Part shown: piece after piece, positions 32,807 through 43,180 of the stretch
Numbering within the stretch: position 1 is the stretch's first letter
Layout of the letters: each line of letters opens with the position of its first letter
Assembly: GCA_002416125.1 (NCBI GenBank)
Contig: DIBU01000008.1
Location: 124,001-188,000, forward strand
Length of the DNA: 64,000 nt
Reading direction: 5' to 3'
DNA from: Halieaceae bacterium UBA5044
GTDB lineage: Bacteria > Pseudomonadota > Gammaproteobacteria > Pseudomonadales > Halieaceae
Translations under genes and position numbers: made by a program
Notes under the pieces: model-generated
The model's database searches: none
Told to the model about the DNA's origin: nothing
Seen by the model: the letters and a program-made list of their open reading frames with translations, nothing else

Positions 32807-34849
32807 CTACCCAGCGCCCACGACACCGCCGTCCTCACGCGTAATCACCAGGGTTGCCGAGCGCGGCATCGCAGGGCCTCCATCTGGCCAGTAGCTTTGC
32901 AGTCTACCGTGGGCAAAGTCTTCGGCGCCGGTTGATGCGCCCGGGTGCTGCACGTTCACGAACAGTGTGGTGCCATCGGCTGTGCCGACACAGCCGGTGA
33001 TCTCGGCGCCGCGCGGCCCAACCAGGAAACGCCTGACTTCGCCGGTATCCGGGTCGGCGGCCAGCAGCGCGTTGTTGCCGAAGGAAGACCAGCCTCGTGT
33101 GTTGAGGTCCTCGTCTGAAATGTCCGTCTGGATCCACAGGCGCCGGTCGCGGTCGAACCACAGACCGTCCGGGTTGGAGAAGCGGTTGTCCAGCGTCAGC
33201 GGGTCTCCCTGGAGATTGCGGCCCTGGCGCTCGTCGCCGGCGAGCAGGAACAGCTCCCACTCGAAGGCGGTTGCGGTGTGATCATCGTCCGCCTCCCGCC
33301 ATCGCACGATCTGGCCATGCCGGTTGTGGGCGCGGGGATTGACGGAATCGGTCTGCTGCGGCGTGCGCTGCTTGTTCTTGGTCAGGCTGAAATACAGCTG
33401 GCCGTTTTCCGGGTCCAGCGCTCCCCATTCCGGGCGATCCATCGGCGTTGCGCCGGCGAGGTCTGCTGCCCCGCGGGCATTGAGCAGGATATCGGCGAGC
33501 GAGGCAAAGCCCTGCACGGCTGTCAGACCGTTCTTTCCCGGTGCCAGCGCCAGCCACTCGCCGCTGCCGTCACTGGCAAACTTCGCCGCATACAGGGTGC
33601 CCTCGTCGAGCAGCGAGCCGTCCGCCAAGGCGGCGTGGTAAGGGCGACTGGACACAAACTTGTAGATGTACTCGAAGCGGGCGTCATCGCCGGAATAAAG
33701 CACCACGGGGCGGCCCTCCACGGCGGGCGCGAAGATGACACCCTCATGGGCAAAGCGCCCGAGGTGGGTGCGCTTGACCGGCTCACTCTGCGGATCGAAG
33801 GGGTCGATTTCCACGACCCAGCCAAAGGCATGCGGCTCATTGCGAAAATCCTCCTCCGCCGACTCGCCGCGGCGACTGGCATCAAAACGTGCGAATTGGC
33901 CGGGGTCCTCTTCTGCGTTGCCGGCGGCCAGATGCCAGCGCCAGCTGTCCATCGGCTCTACACCGTAGCGCGTGAGCGTTACCGGTGCCGGACCTCTGTC
34001 GCGCACAAAGTAGTCGCGCCAGTTTTCCTCACAGGCCAGGTAGGTGCCCCAGGGGGTCACACCGTGTGCACAGTTGTTCAGCGTGCCGCGGGCCCGGGTG
34101 CCGTCACGGCTCCACGCCGTGCGCATCCGCGGATCTCCGCGCAGTGGCCCGCTGATCTGCATGGGGGTGGCCGCCGTGATGCGGCGGTTGCGGGCATCGC
34201 GCTGCAGCTGCCACAGGCCCTGCGCATCGCGCCGGATACGTGCCACACTCACCCCGTGCGCATGGATCTCTTTCAATACCTGATCGGGATCGCGGCTGCC
34301 GTCTGCCCGCAGGGGCACATCGTGGACAGCGAGCGCCAGCCCGGCGGACCCGGCGTGCAGGAACCGCGGCTCGGCATACTCATGGTTGATGACCAGCAGG
34401 CCATCGGTGTCGCTGCCCTGCAGCGGGAAGAAGTGCATGCCATCGTGGTGCGAACCCACCTGCTGGGCCTGCTCCGCGGCGCCATTGCGGGCCGAGAAAG
34501 CCGGGTAGTCGCCACACAGGGGCTCCCCCCAGGGCAGGATGACCTGCACCCGGTACCCGGGGGGCAGTTCCACCGCATCGCGACTGCTGACCGGCACCGC
34601 GGCAAACCCGAGACGCGAAGACACCCCCTGCCCCGCGCCTGCGCCAAACGCAGACGCCACGCGGGGGTTCAACAGACCGCCCATCACAGCGCTCAACGCA
34701 AACCCCAGCCCCCCGCGCAGAACATCCCTGCGCTGGTAGCGAGCACTTACTACCTGCTGGAAGTCCGGCTGAGCCGGGGGCTCCCGCAACGGCTCTGCAT
34801 TGGCAACGAATGACGGGTCGGCGGGACCGGGGATCAGATCATCAGGCAT
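32807..34849 (-). CDS. phoX: PhoX-family alkaline phosphatase, Tat-exported
   Basis: A 680-residue PhoX-type phosphatase. The start MPDDLIPGPADP follows GGAGTCACC; the reading to 34951 runs beyond it without family character. A twin-arginine signal YQRRDVLRGGLGFALSAVMGG lies near residues 38-58, so it is exported folded. PhoX enzymes are monomeric calcium/iron phosphomonoesterases important in marine phosphorus uptake. Segments such as NNCAHGVTPWGTYLACEENW near residue 255 and NPDGLWFDRDRRLWIQTD near 555 are typical. No clear Pho box was recognised in the short gap to rep. It is divergent from rep and convergent with the thiolase operon. Confidence 0.9.
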   Translation of the reverse strand: MPDDLIPGPADPSFVANAEPLREPPAQPDFQQVVSARYQRRDVLRGGLGFALSAVMGGLLNPRVASAFGAGAGQGVSSRLGFAAVPVSSRDAVELPPGYRVQVILPWGEPLCGDYPAFSARNGAAEQAQQVGSHHDGMHFFPLQGSDTDGLLVINHEYAEPRFLHAGSAGLALAVHDVPLRADGSRDPDQVLKEIHAHGVSVARIRRDAQGLWQLQRDARNRRITAATPMQISGPLRGDPRMRTAWSRDGTRARGTLNNCAHGVTPWGTYLACEENWRDYFVRDRGPAPVTLTRYGVEPMDSWRWHLAAGNAEEDPGQFARFDASRRGESAEEDFRNEPHAFGWVVEIDPFDPQSEPVKRTHLGRFAHEGVIFAPAVEGRPVVLYSGDDARFEYIYKFVSSRPYHAALADGSLLDEGTLYAAKFASDGSGEWLALAPGKNGLTAVQGFASLADILLNARGAADLAGATPMDRPEWGALDPENGQLYFSLTKNKQRTPQQTDSVNPRAHNRHGQIVRWREADDDHTATAFEWELFLLAGDERQGRNLQGDPLTLDNRFSNPDGLWFDRDRRLWIQTDISDEDLNTRGWSSFGNNALLAADPDTGEVRRFLVGPRGAEITGCVGTADGTTLFVNVQHPGASTGAEDFAHGRLQSYWPDGGPAMPRSATLVITREDGGVVGAG

Positions 34850-35022
34850 GGTGACTCCAGCGGGTGTAAAGGCGGCGCAGGGCAGTGTGCGCTGCGACCG
34901 GAAACCCGGAGTATGAACAAAGTCCTGCGCCGCGGGAAACCCGGCGCCCACTCGCAGCAGCGGATGATGGAAAAATCCTGCTACACTGCGCGGCCGATTG
35001 AGGCCGACCGACAGACATTTCC

Positions 35023-37020
35023 GTGACCCAGCTCAACCCCCGCCAGCGCGAGGCTGTGCGCTACATTGATGGCCCGCTGCTGGTACTCGCCGGCGCAGGC
35101 AGCGGCAAGACCAGCGTGATCACACGCAAGATCGCCTACCTGGTGCAGGACTGCGGTATTCGTGCCGATCGCATCGCGGCAGTAACCTTCACCAACAAGG
35201 CGGCGCGGGAAATGAAAGAGCGCGTCAGCAGCCTGCTCGGCCCACAGGCCTGTGAGGGGCTCACGGTCAGCACCTTTCACCAGCTGGGCCTGAAGATTAT
35301 CCGCGAGGAGCGCAAGGCGCTGGCCATGAAGGCCGGCTTCTCGATATTTGATGGCGAAGACAGCCGCAAGCTCATCCATGATCTGCTCATCCAGGAGCAC
35401 GGCGCCGAAGGGGACCAGGCCGGCCTCATCCAGCAGCGCATCTCCAACTGGAAGAACGACCGCATATTGCCCGAAGCAGCGCTGGCGCAGGCGACCTCGC
35501 CGGCAGAGATGCTCTTTGCGCAGGCCTACCAGCGCTACCGGCGTGCCCTGAAGGCTTTCAATGCGCTGGACTTCGATGACCTCATCCTGCTGCCCACCAT
35601 CCTCTTCGAGCACCAGCCGGACATTCTGGAAAAATGGCAGAACCGGCTGCACTACCTGCTGGTGGACGAGTACCAGGACACCAACGCCAGCCAGTACCTG
35701 CTGGTACGCCAACTGGTGGGCCTGCGCGGCGGGCTGACCGTGGTCGGCGACGACGACCAGTCAATCTACGCCTGGCGCGGCGCTCGCCCGGAGAATCTGG
35801 CACAGCTGCAGGCGGATTTCCGCGGCCTGAAGCTGGTCAAGCTGGAGCAGAACTACCGCTCCACCGCCCGCATTCTCAAGGCCGCCAACACGCTCATCGC
35901 CAACAATGCGCACGTGTTCGAGAAACAGCTGTGGAGTGAGCTCGGCGCCGGTGAACCCCTGCGCGTGCTGCGCTGCGCCGATGAGCAGCAGGAAGTGGAC
36001 CAGGTGGTTGCAGAGATCCTCGACCACAAACTGCGCAAGCGCACCCGCTTCGGCGATTACGCGGTCCTCTACCGGGGTAACCACCAGTCGCGGCTGCTGG
36101 AGCTCGCCCTGCAACAGCAGCAGGTGCCCTACCACCTGAGCGGTGGCACCTCCTTCTTCGCCCGCAATGAGGTCAAGGACATCATGGCCTACCTGCGCCT
36201 GCTGGTGAACGAAAACGACGACAACGCCTTCCTGCGCATTGCCAACGTTCCGCGGCGCAAGCTGGGACCCTCCACCCTGGAGGCACTCGGCACCTGCGCC
36301 ACGCAGCATCGCTGCAGCCTGAGCCAGGCCCTGCAGCACATCGAGGCCGGTGCATTGCCCGATGCCGGGCTCAAACGGCTGCGGGAATTCAACCAGTGGC
36401 TGGGTGTGCTGCGCCGGCGCAGCGCCGGCGGCGACGGCATCGGCGCTATCCGCCAGCTGGTGCGGGATATCGATTACGCCGACTGGTTGCTGCAGATCAG
36501 CTCCAGCGAGGATGTGGCGGAGCGCCGCATGGGCAACGTCACTTTCCTGATCGACAGCCTGGAGCGGGTGACGCGCGACGAGGACATCGGCCTGGATGAG
36601 GCCGTCAGCCGCCTGCTGCTGCGCGACCTGCTGGAGCAGCAGGAGGAGGAAAAAGCGGGACCAGACAGCGTGCAGCTGATGACCCTGCACGCCTCCAAGG
36701 GGCTGGAGTTCCCCCACGTATTCATTATCGGCATGGAGGAGAACCTGCTGCCGCACCGGGTCAGCATCGAGGAGGACAATATTGCCGAAGAACGGCGTCT
36801 GGCCTACGTGGGTATTACCCGGGCACGGGAAACACTGACCATGACGCTGGCGCTGAAACGCCGCCAATATGGCGAGCAGCTGACCTGTGAGCCCAGCCGC
36901 TTCCTTGCCGAGCTACCGGCGGAGGACCTGCAGTGGCAGGGCGGCGACGCCGACACCGCGCAAGCCAATGAACAGCGCGCCACGGAGACCCTGAGCAGCC
37001 TGAAATCGCTGTTTGCCTGA
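35023..37020 (+). CDS. rep: ATP-dependent DNA helicase Rep
   Basis: A 665-residue superfamily 1A 3'-5' helicase. Walker A is LAGAGSGKTSVIT near residue 22, motif II VDEYQDTNASQ near 214, motif III GDDDQSIYAWRGA near 240 and motif V TLHASKGLEFPHVF near 552. The start is GTG (GTGACCCAGCTCAACCCC) giving MTQLNPRQREAVRY, the usual Rep N-terminus; no upstream in-frame start is credible. Rep removes protein roadblocks ahead of replication forks. Length matches Rep rather than UvrD (about 720). Confidence 0.93.
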   Translation: MTQLNPRQREAVRYIDGPLLVLAGAGSGKTSVITRKIAYLVQDCGIRADRIAAVTFTNKAAREMKERVSSLLGPQACEGLTVSTFHQLGLKIIREERKALAMKAGFSIFDGEDSRKLIHDLLIQEHGAEGDQAGLIQQRISNWKNDRILPEAALAQATSPAEMLFAQAYQRYRRALKAFNALDFDDLILLPTILFEHQPDILEKWQNRLHYLLVDEYQDTNASQYLLVRQLVGLRGGLTVVGDDDQSIYAWRGARPENLAQLQADFRGLKLVKLEQNYRSTARILKAANTLIANNAHVFEKQLWSELGAGEPLRVLRCADEQQEVDQVVAEILDHKLRKRTRFGDYAVLYRGNHQSRLLELALQQQQVPYHLSGGTSFFARNEVKDIMAYLRLLVNENDDNAFLRIANVPRRKLGPSTLEALGTCATQHRCSLSQALQHIEAGALPDAGLKRLREFNQWLGVLRRRSAGGDGIGAIRQLVRDIDYADWLLQISSSEDVAERRMGNVTFLIDSLERVTRDEDIGLDEAVSRLLLRDLLEQQEEEKAGPDSVQLMTLHASKGLEFPHVFIIGMEENLLPHRVSIEEDNIAEERRLAYVGITRARETLTMTLALKRRQYGEQLTCEPSRFLAELPAEDLQWQGGDADTAQANEQRATETLSSLKSLFA

Positions 37021-37070
37021 CGTCGCCTCAGCGCGCGCGGCGCACCGCGCGCGGACTTGCTCGCCTGGGA

Positions 37071-38000
37071 CTAGACTTCAGCACCCAGCACACGCCCGAG
37101 CATGGTATTGCCCTCGATGGTGGTGCGGTTGATGACGCGACGCACCCCGGGTTTGGTCCCTGTGGCGCAGTGCATGATGCGCCAGTTGTCCCAGAGCACC
37201 AGATCGCCCTCTTCCCATTTGTGAAAGTAATGGAACTCCGGCTTGCGCGTGTGCGCCACCAGCATCTCGAGCAGCTCAATGGCTTCATCGTTGGACAGAC
37301 CGAACTGCTGCGGAGTGATCACCCGGTCGAGGAACTGCTCAACAATGCCCAACACCTTGCGACCGGTTACGGGATGGTTGTGTGCGGCCGGGTAGACCGC
37401 GTCGGGGAAATCCGGGAAGCCGATATCTGATGGCTTCCGTGGGCTGTAGGGGCCGGGCTCGTACCCTTCGAGGTCAACATAGCGCATGTGGCGCCGCTGC
37501 ATGCTGAAACTGTAGGCCACTTCCAGCTTGTCCAGCAGCGCCCTGGTGTCGTCATCCAGTGCATCGTAGGCCGCAGCGAGGTCGCCAAAGCCGGTCAGGC
37601 CGTCTTCTTCAGCCACTGTCACCGCCGTCAGCAGTGCGCCGTGGTTGGGCTTGCCGGTGTAGTGCAGGTCGATGTGCCAGTCCAGGCGGCCGACAATCTT
37701 TTCGCCCTTGTAGAACGCCGTGGAGTACTGGTCCTTGTCACCGCCATTTTCCAGCACAAAAAGCTCCGGATTGGCCTCCGATGTCTTTGCCTTGAGCGGA
37801 TGCATCTCCAGCGGGCCGAAGGTGCGGCTGAAAGCGATCTGGCTCTCCGGTGTAACCTTCTGGCCGCGGATGAGCAGCACCCCGTATTCATACCACAGGG
37901 CTTTCAACTCCCTGGCCAGCGCCTCGGAAACGGGCTCGTTGATGTTCACGCCGCTGATCTCGGCGCCGATGTTGGCAAGCGGTTTTACAGTCAGGCTCAT
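37071..38000 (-). CDS. TauD/TfdA-family 2-oxoglutarate-dependent dioxygenase
   Basis: A 309-residue Fe(II)/2-oxoglutarate dioxygenase. The HxD ligands lie in DWHIDLHYTGKPN near residue 110, and the distal His in LWDNWRIMHCATG near 270, followed by the Arg of RRVINRTTI that holds 2-oxoglutarate. The ATG at 38000 follows AGGAATTGACC; two residues upstream of it come from a TTG and are not used. It is encoded 9 bases downstream of a class II aldolase-family gene, under a nearby AraC regulator. The group hydroxylates sulfonates, phenoxyacids, alkyl sulfates or amines; the substrate here is unknown. Confidence 0.9.
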   Translation of the reverse strand: MSLTVKPLANIGAEISGVNINEPVSEALARELKALWYEYGVLLIRGQKVTPESQIAFSRTFGPLEMHPLKAKTSEANPELFVLENGGDKDQYSTAFYKGEKIVGRLDWHIDLHYTGKPNHGALLTAVTVAEEDGLTGFGDLAAAYDALDDDTRALLDKLEVAYSFSMQRRHMRYVDLEGYEPGPYSPRKPSDIGFPDFPDAVYPAAHNHPVTGRKVLGIVEQFLDRVITPQQFGLSNDEAIELLEMLVAHTRKPEFHYFHKWEEGDLVLWDNWRIMHCATGTKPGVRRVINRTTIEGNTMLGRVLGAEV

Positions 38001-38009
38001 GGTCAATTC

Positions 38010-38780
38010 CTAATCCAGAATGCTGGGGTCCAGGCGCAGCTCGCGACGCGCCATGGCTTCAAAACAGAAGGGGAAACCGTTGCCGTCGGTGATGCTCACT
38101 TTCTCCACCACCTCGTTGCTCAGGGGCTCGGCGCCACCCAGCAGCTCTACCTCGTAGGCGCGCTTGCAGCGCCACTCGAGGGTGATCACGCGCAGATGCG
38201 CCTGGCGCAGGTCCTTGCCCACCACCAGTGCGCCGTGATTGGCCAGCAGTGCCCACTTGGAATCGCCCAGCGCTTCGGCAGCAGACAGTGTGGTTGCCTC
38301 GTCTTCGAAGGTGCCGGTGTACTCGTTGTACACCGGCAGTTCCAGGCCGCAGTGTGCGCCGGTCTGGTCGTAGATCGGCGGCGTGCGCTGCAGGTTGGCC
38401 CAGATACCGCTCCAGTGCGTGTGGTTGTGGATCACCACGTTCACATCGGGTCGCAGGTCATGCAGTTGCAGGTGCAGGCCGATGGCCGGGGTAATGTTCC
38501 ACTCGCCATCAATAATGTTGCCTTTGGCATCCAGCGTCATGATGTCGCTGGCCGTCAACTCGTCCCACGCCAGTTCCCAGGGGTTGGTCAGTATGGTGCC
38601 ATCACTCTGGCGCAGGGTGATGTGCCCGGCGATATGCTCGTTCCAGCCTTCCCGAAACAGCATGCGGCAGGTCAGCGCCACCTGCGCCTTGGCGCTCATC
38701 TCGGGCAGCAGCGGACGCCTGCCGGGCTGCGGTGCAAAGCGATCCAGCATGGCCTTGTTCAAGCCGTCATATTTATTCAT
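38010..38780 (-). CDS. Class II aldolase/adducin-family protein
   Basis: A 256-residue zinc-dependent aldolase-fold protein. Metal-binding histidines lie in HNHTHWSG near residue 117, and a third likely ligand in NHGALVVGK near 180. The catalytic-type Gly/Asn-rich N-terminal segment AGHITLRQSDGTILTNP lies near 45. Class II members cleave or decarboxylate hydroxylated substrates. Its coupling with the TauD dioxygenase suggests hydroxylation followed by aldol cleavage, which is inference. There is a 180-base gap to the AraC gene upstream. Confidence 0.87.
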   Translation of the reverse strand: MNKYDGLNKAMLDRFAPQPGRRPLLPEMSAKAQVALTCRMLFREGWNEHIAGHITLRQSDGTILTNPWELAWDELTASDIMTLDAKGNIIDGEWNITPAIGLHLQLHDLRPDVNVVIHNHTHWSGIWANLQRTPPIYDQTGAHCGLELPVYNEYTGTFEDEATTLSAAEALGDSKWALLANHGALVVGKDLRQAHLRVITLEWRCKRAYEVELLGGAEPLSNEVVEKVSITDGNGFPFCFEAMARRELRLDPSILD

Positions 38781-38960
38781 AGCGACACTCCGTCATCTGG
38801 CGGTTTAGCGAACCTGGGGTCATCAACAACTGGTCTGGCGCAAGCGGCCTCTGGCAATGCAGACTGCGCGGGCCGGGTTTATGCAATGATAGTAGATAGG
38901 CCCGGCGCTGCCGGCATGGCGAATATGGCCAGTTGCATGGCCGATCACGCCATTGCCGCG

Positions 38961-39947
38961 TCAGGCGAACAACCTGGCCCTGAATTCACTGGGGGAAAGG
39001 CCGGTCCACTTCTTGAATGCGCGGTGAAAGCCGGAGCTGTCGGCGTAACCCAGCAGGTGGGCTATGTGGGTGATGCTCAGGCGCGGATGGCTGAGGTAGC
39101 GTCGGGCGTGTATCTCACGCACCTGGTCGACCAGATGCTGGTACTGCCAGCCCTGGGCCTGCAGCTTGCGACTCAGGGTGCGTACGCTGCAGTGCAACAG
39201 TGCGGCGCACTCTTCCAGCCCGGGCGGCTCTGCCGGGTTCTCCACGATAATCTGCCAGACACGCCAGGCCATATCGCCACGACTGCGGCTGATGCTGGTT
39301 TCCTCGCAGAGCCTGGCGTACAGCGCCGCACTCTGTGGGCTCGCGTGGGGCAACGGCTGATCGAGGATATCCGCGGCAAAAAACAGCTGAGTGGCGGCGC
39401 TGTCGAACTGTATGGGCGCATTGAAAACCGCCGCGTATTCGGCATGGTGTGTCGGCGCCGGGTAATCGAGCTTCAGTGCCGTAACCGGAAGCGCACGGCC
39501 CAGCACCCAGCGCGAAGTGGTGACGATGGCCGCCAGCAACTCCTCCACCACCAGTAACCGCAGGTCGCCCAGGCTATCCTGGGCATGAATCTGGTAGCAG
39601 CCCTGCCCTTCAATTTCGCTGAATGCGGTCACCAGCTGGAACCCCGAAAAGCGCCCGGGGTAATTCTGAAAGCGCAGGCCGTGGGCAATGGACTCCCTCA
39701 GCGTGGCGCTGCTCATCATCAGGTAGGCCAGCTGGTCGAGGGTGGCCATCGAGCGGTGCAGGCCCAGTTGCAGGCCCAGCGACCTGCCCGGAAAGCTCGC
39801 CTGGGCGTCGCGCAACACACCGTGGTGGCTCGCCTCGCTGATACGGGTTTCAGGACGGTGCAGCTGATCGACGCGGATACCGTGCGTGCGCGCCAGTGCG
39901 GCCGCGTCCATACCCAGGCCCGCCAGGTAATCCAGCAGCCAGGCCAT
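38961..39947 (-). CDS. AraC-family regulator with arabinose-binding-like N-terminal domain
   Basis: A 328-residue regulator of the OruR/ArgR-like branch. The N-terminal domain (residues 1-200) is the Arabinose_bd type common in lipid- and amino-acid-responsive regulators; the C-terminal double helix-turn-helix includes SITHIAHLLGYADSSGFHRAFKKW near residue 283. It is encoded in tandem before the class II aldolase/TauD pair, which it likely controls. The annotated ATG has no clear SD sequence, so the start is less sure than the family. Confidence 0.88.
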   Translation of the reverse strand: MAWLLDYLAGLGMDAAALARTHGIRVDQLHRPETRISEASHHGVLRDAQASFPGRSLGLQLGLHRSMATLDQLAYLMMSSATLRESIAHGLRFQNYPGRFSGFQLVTAFSEIEGQGCYQIHAQDSLGDLRLLVVEELLAAIVTTSRWVLGRALPVTALKLDYPAPTHHAEYAAVFNAPIQFDSAATQLFFAADILDQPLPHASPQSAALYARLCEETSISRSRGDMAWRVWQIIVENPAEPPGLEECAALLHCSVRTLSRKLQAQGWQYQHLVDQVREIHARRYLSHPRLSITHIAHLLGYADSSGFHRAFKKWTGLSPSEFRARLFA

Positions 39948-40036
39948 ATAGCGTGCGTCAGTGTTGATACCCTGCCCACCCCTGTTGCCGAGAGCGCCAG
40001 TATAAGTGGCGCTGCAGGTGGCGACCAGCGCGACCG

Positions 40037-43000
40037 CTACGCGTTTGTATCAGCGCGGCCTATGCCGAGACGCTGTTTAACACGCTCCCGCAGGCCCTGC
40101 ACAATCGCGTAAAAACCGGGAATGAAGAACGTGCCGACCAGCAGGGCCGCCAGCATACCGCCAAACACCGTGATGCCGAGCGAGCGCTGGCCGAAAGCGC
40201 CGGCACCGGTAGCGAACACCAGCGGCAGAATACCCAGGATGAAGGACACCGCAGTCATGCACACCGCCCGGAATCGCAGCCGACCTGCCTCGGCCGCCGC
40301 CTCGATGATGCCCCGGCCGCTGTCCTCGCGCAGCTGGCGGGCAAACTCCACGATGAGGATCGCGTTCTTCGCCGCCATGGCGATCAGCAGCACCAGCCCG
40401 ATCTGCGCATACAGGTTCAGCGCCTGCCCGGTGAGCAGCAGGGCGAGAATGGCACCGCCGATCGCCATCGGCACCACCAGGATAATGGCGACGGGCACCG
40501 ACCAGCTTTCATACTGCGCGACCAGGAACAGGTAGACAAACACCAGCGCAAGGACGAAACCGAGTACCGCCGTATTGCCGGCTTGCTGCTGCTGGAAGGC
40601 GGCGCCGGTCCAGGCCACGCGATAACCATCGGGCAACGTGTCCGCAACCGATTCGAAGGCCCGCATGCCGTCGCCGCTGCTGAAGCCCGGAGCCACATTC
40701 CCGCGCACGGTGGCGGCGCGGTACAGGTTGTAGCGTTGCGTGACATCCGGCCCCAGGGTGAGGTTGCTGCGCACCAGTGTACTCAGGGGGACCATCTCCC
40801 CGCTGCCTGACTTCAGGTAGAAATGCTCCAGGCCCTCCAGGTCGGCACGGAAGGGCGCATCGGCCTGCATGGTCACCTGGTAGGTCTGGCCGAACTTGTT
40901 GAAATCGTTGATATACAGGGAGCCCAGCTGCGCCTGCAGGGTCAGGAACACCTCACTCAACGGTACGCCGAGGTTCTTGGCTTTCACCCGGTCAACGTCA
41001 ATAAAGTACTGTGGCACGTTGGCGCGGAAGGTGCTGAAGACGCTGGCCAGTGCCGGGTGCGCGTTGCTTTCCACGATGAAATTGTTCAATACAGCGGCCA
41101 GCTCGGCGGGGCCGCGGGACAGGGTGTCCTGCAGCATCAACTCCAGGCCACCTACAGCGCCCATGCCGGGGATGGCAGGCGGTGCAATCGCCACCACCTG
41201 CGCCTCGGGCACCTGCAGGAAGGCCTGCCGGTTGATGCGCTGCGCTACATTGAACACCAACTCCTCCGCCTGCTGCCGATCGTCCCAGTGCCGGAGCACG
41301 ACGAACAGGGTGGCGGCGTTGCTCGCCATGGCGCCGGTGAGGATGGAAAATCCGGTCACTTCGGTGACACTCTGCACCGCTGCGTCGGTGGCGATGATGT
41401 CCGACACCTTGCGCACCGCATCCCGGGTGCGCAGCAGCGAGGCGGCATCCGGCAGCTGGATATTCACCAGCAGCGCGCCCTTGTCCTCATCCGGCACCAG
41501 CGCGGTCGGCGTGGCGATCACGCCCACAGCCAGCGCAGCCATCCAGGCGAGAAAAACCAGCCCAACCACCACCAGTTTGCGCAGCACCCAGTCCACGCCA
41601 CGGGTGTAACCGCCGGTGACACGGGCAAATGCCGCGAGGAATATCCGGTACCATCCGGCGTCGCGCTGCCCGCCACGCTTGAGCAGCAGGGCGCAGAGCG
41701 CCGGACTCAGGGTCAGCGCGTTGACGGATGAAAACACCACCGCGACACAGATGGTCACCCCGAACTGACGGTACATCTCACCGGTGATGCCGGGCAGTGC
41801 CGCGACGGGCAGAAAGACCGCCAGCAGCACCAGCGTTGTCGCAACGATGGCGCCACCCACCTCGCGCATGGTCTGCAGGGCAGCATCGCGTGGCTCCAGG
41901 TCCGGATCCTCGCGCAGGTGACGGTCACAGTTCTCGATCACCAGAATGGCATCATCGACCACCACCCCGATGGCCAGAATGAGTGCAAACAGCGTCATGG
42001 TGTTGATCGACATGCCCAGCAGAAAGAGCACGGCCAGCGATGAGACCAGAGACACCGGAATGGTCACCGCGGGCACCAGGGTGGCCCGCAGGCTGCCGAG
42101 GAAGAGGAAGGTGATGAGCACCACCAGCAGCACCGCCACCAGCAGGGACTGCAACACCTGCGCCACGGCCGTCGACACATAGCGCGTAGTGTCATAGTTG
42201 ATCTGGTAGGCCATGCCTGCGGGGAAGCCCTGCGCGAGGTCCGCCACCAGGGTATCCACCGTCTCGCCGACCTCCAGCGCATTGGCATCCGAGGCCAGGT
42301 AGAGCGCCACGTTGACCGCGGGACGTCCACCAATTTCACCGTAGAAACCGTAGGTCGACTGGCCCAGTTCCACCCGCGCCACATCGCGCAGGTAAATCGC
42401 CGAGCCATCCGGCCGGGCGCGCAGCACGATGCCTTCGAATTCCGCCACATCCTGCAGGCGGCCCTTCACCCGCAGGGTAAATTCGGTCTCCATGCGCTGG
42501 TCAAAGGGCGGGCCACCTATTTTGCCCGCCGCGACCTGCACGTTCTGCTCGCGCAGCGCCGCCTGGATGTCCGTCACCGACAGGCCGCGATTGGCCATCT
42601 TGTCCGGGTCCAGCCACAGGCGCATGGCATAGTCCGCCTGACCCATCACATCTGCGCCGGAAATTCCCGGCACCCGGCTGAGGGCACCGGCTACATTGAT
42701 CTTCACGTAGTTGGAAAGAAACTTGTAATCCAGCGACTCGTCCGGCGAGGTGAAGCTGATGATCTTCAGCATGTCCGGGGCGCGTTCCGCAATCTTCAGC
42801 CCGCGCGCCGTCACCTCCGCCGGCAGTGAGGGCTCTGCCAGCTTGACCCGGTTCTGCACGCGCACCAGGGCCATGTCGGCATCGGTGCCGATGGCAAAGG
42901 TAATGGTGAGGGAATAGCTGCCGTCGTTGGCGCTCTTGGAGGACATGTACAGCATATCCTCCACGCCATTCACCGCGTCCTCAATGGGCGCACCCACCGC

Positions 43001-43180
43001 CATCTCGACCACCTCGGCGGCGGCACCCGGATACACGGCCGACACCACGATGTTGGGCGGAGCGATCGGGGGATACTCGTTGATCGGCAGAAATCGCAGG
43101 GCCAGGCTGCCGAGCAAGGTAAGCACAATGGATATCACCAGCGCAAACTTGGGGCGCCGGATGAAAAACGCGCTGAACAT
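40037..43180 (-). CDS. RND multidrug efflux permease (HAE1 family)
   Basis: A 1047-residue inner-membrane RND pump. The N-terminal segment MFSAFFIRRPKFALVISIVL, the TM4 proton-relay aspartates in GVVVDDAILVIEN near residue 406, and the repeated second half (TM7-12 from about 535) are standard. It forms a trimer with the adaptor encoded immediately upstream: the two genes overlap by one base. No outer-membrane component lies in the unit, so a separate TolC homologue is likely used. The AraC gene lies on the same strand downstream. Confidence 0.94.
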   Translation of the reverse strand: MFSAFFIRRPKFALVISIVLTLLGSLALRFLPINEYPPIAPPNIVVSAVYPGAAAEVVEMAVGAPIEDAVNGVEDMLYMSSKSANDGSYSLTITFAIGTDADMALVRVQNRVKLAEPSLPAEVTARGLKIAERAPDMLKIISFTSPDESLDYKFLSNYVKINVAGALSRVPGISGADVMGQADYAMRLWLDPDKMANRGLSVTDIQAALREQNVQVAAGKIGGPPFDQRMETEFTLRVKGRLQDVAEFEGIVLRARPDGSAIYLRDVARVELGQSTYGFYGEIGGRPAVNVALYLASDANALEVGETVDTLVADLAQGFPAGMAYQINYDTTRYVSTAVAQVLQSLLVAVLLVVLITFLFLGSLRATLVPAVTIPVSLVSSLAVLFLLGMSINTMTLFALILAIGVVVDDAILVIENCDRHLREDPDLEPRDAALQTMREVGGAIVATTLVLLAVFLPVAALPGITGEMYRQFGVTICVAVVFSSVNALTLSPALCALLLKRGGQRDAGWYRIFLAAFARVTGGYTRGVDWVLRKLVVVGLVFLAWMAALAVGVIATPTALVPDEDKGALLVNIQLPDAASLLRTRDAVRKVSDIIATDAAVQSVTEVTGFSILTGAMASNAATLFVVLRHWDDRQQAEELVFNVAQRINRQAFLQVPEAQVVAIAPPAIPGMGAVGGLELMLQDTLSRGPAELAAVLNNFIVESNAHPALASVFSTFRANVPQYFIDVDRVKAKNLGVPLSEVFLTLQAQLGSLYINDFNKFGQTYQVTMQADAPFRADLEGLEHFYLKSGSGEMVPLSTLVRSNLTLGPDVTQRYNLYRAATVRGNVAPGFSSGDGMRAFESVADTLPDGYRVAWTGAAFQQQQAGNTAVLGFVLALVFVYLFLVAQYESWSVPVAIILVVPMAIGGAILALLLTGQALNLYAQIGLVLLIAMAAKNAILIVEFARQLREDSGRGIIEAAAEAGRLRFRAVCMTAVSFILGILPLVFATGAGAFGQRSLGITVFGGMLAALLVGTFFIPGFYAIVQGLRERVKQRLGIGRADTNA

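Noticed and set aside
33278..34813. Long + strand open frame opposite phoX
   Set aside because: The minus-strand PhoX has a Tat signal and family motifs; the + product is unrelated to anything.
37488..39557. Long + strand open frame (689 codons)
   Set aside because: It lies antisense to the TauD dioxygenase, class II aldolase and AraC genes and even crosses their intergenic gap; GC-rich codon bias produces such mirrors.
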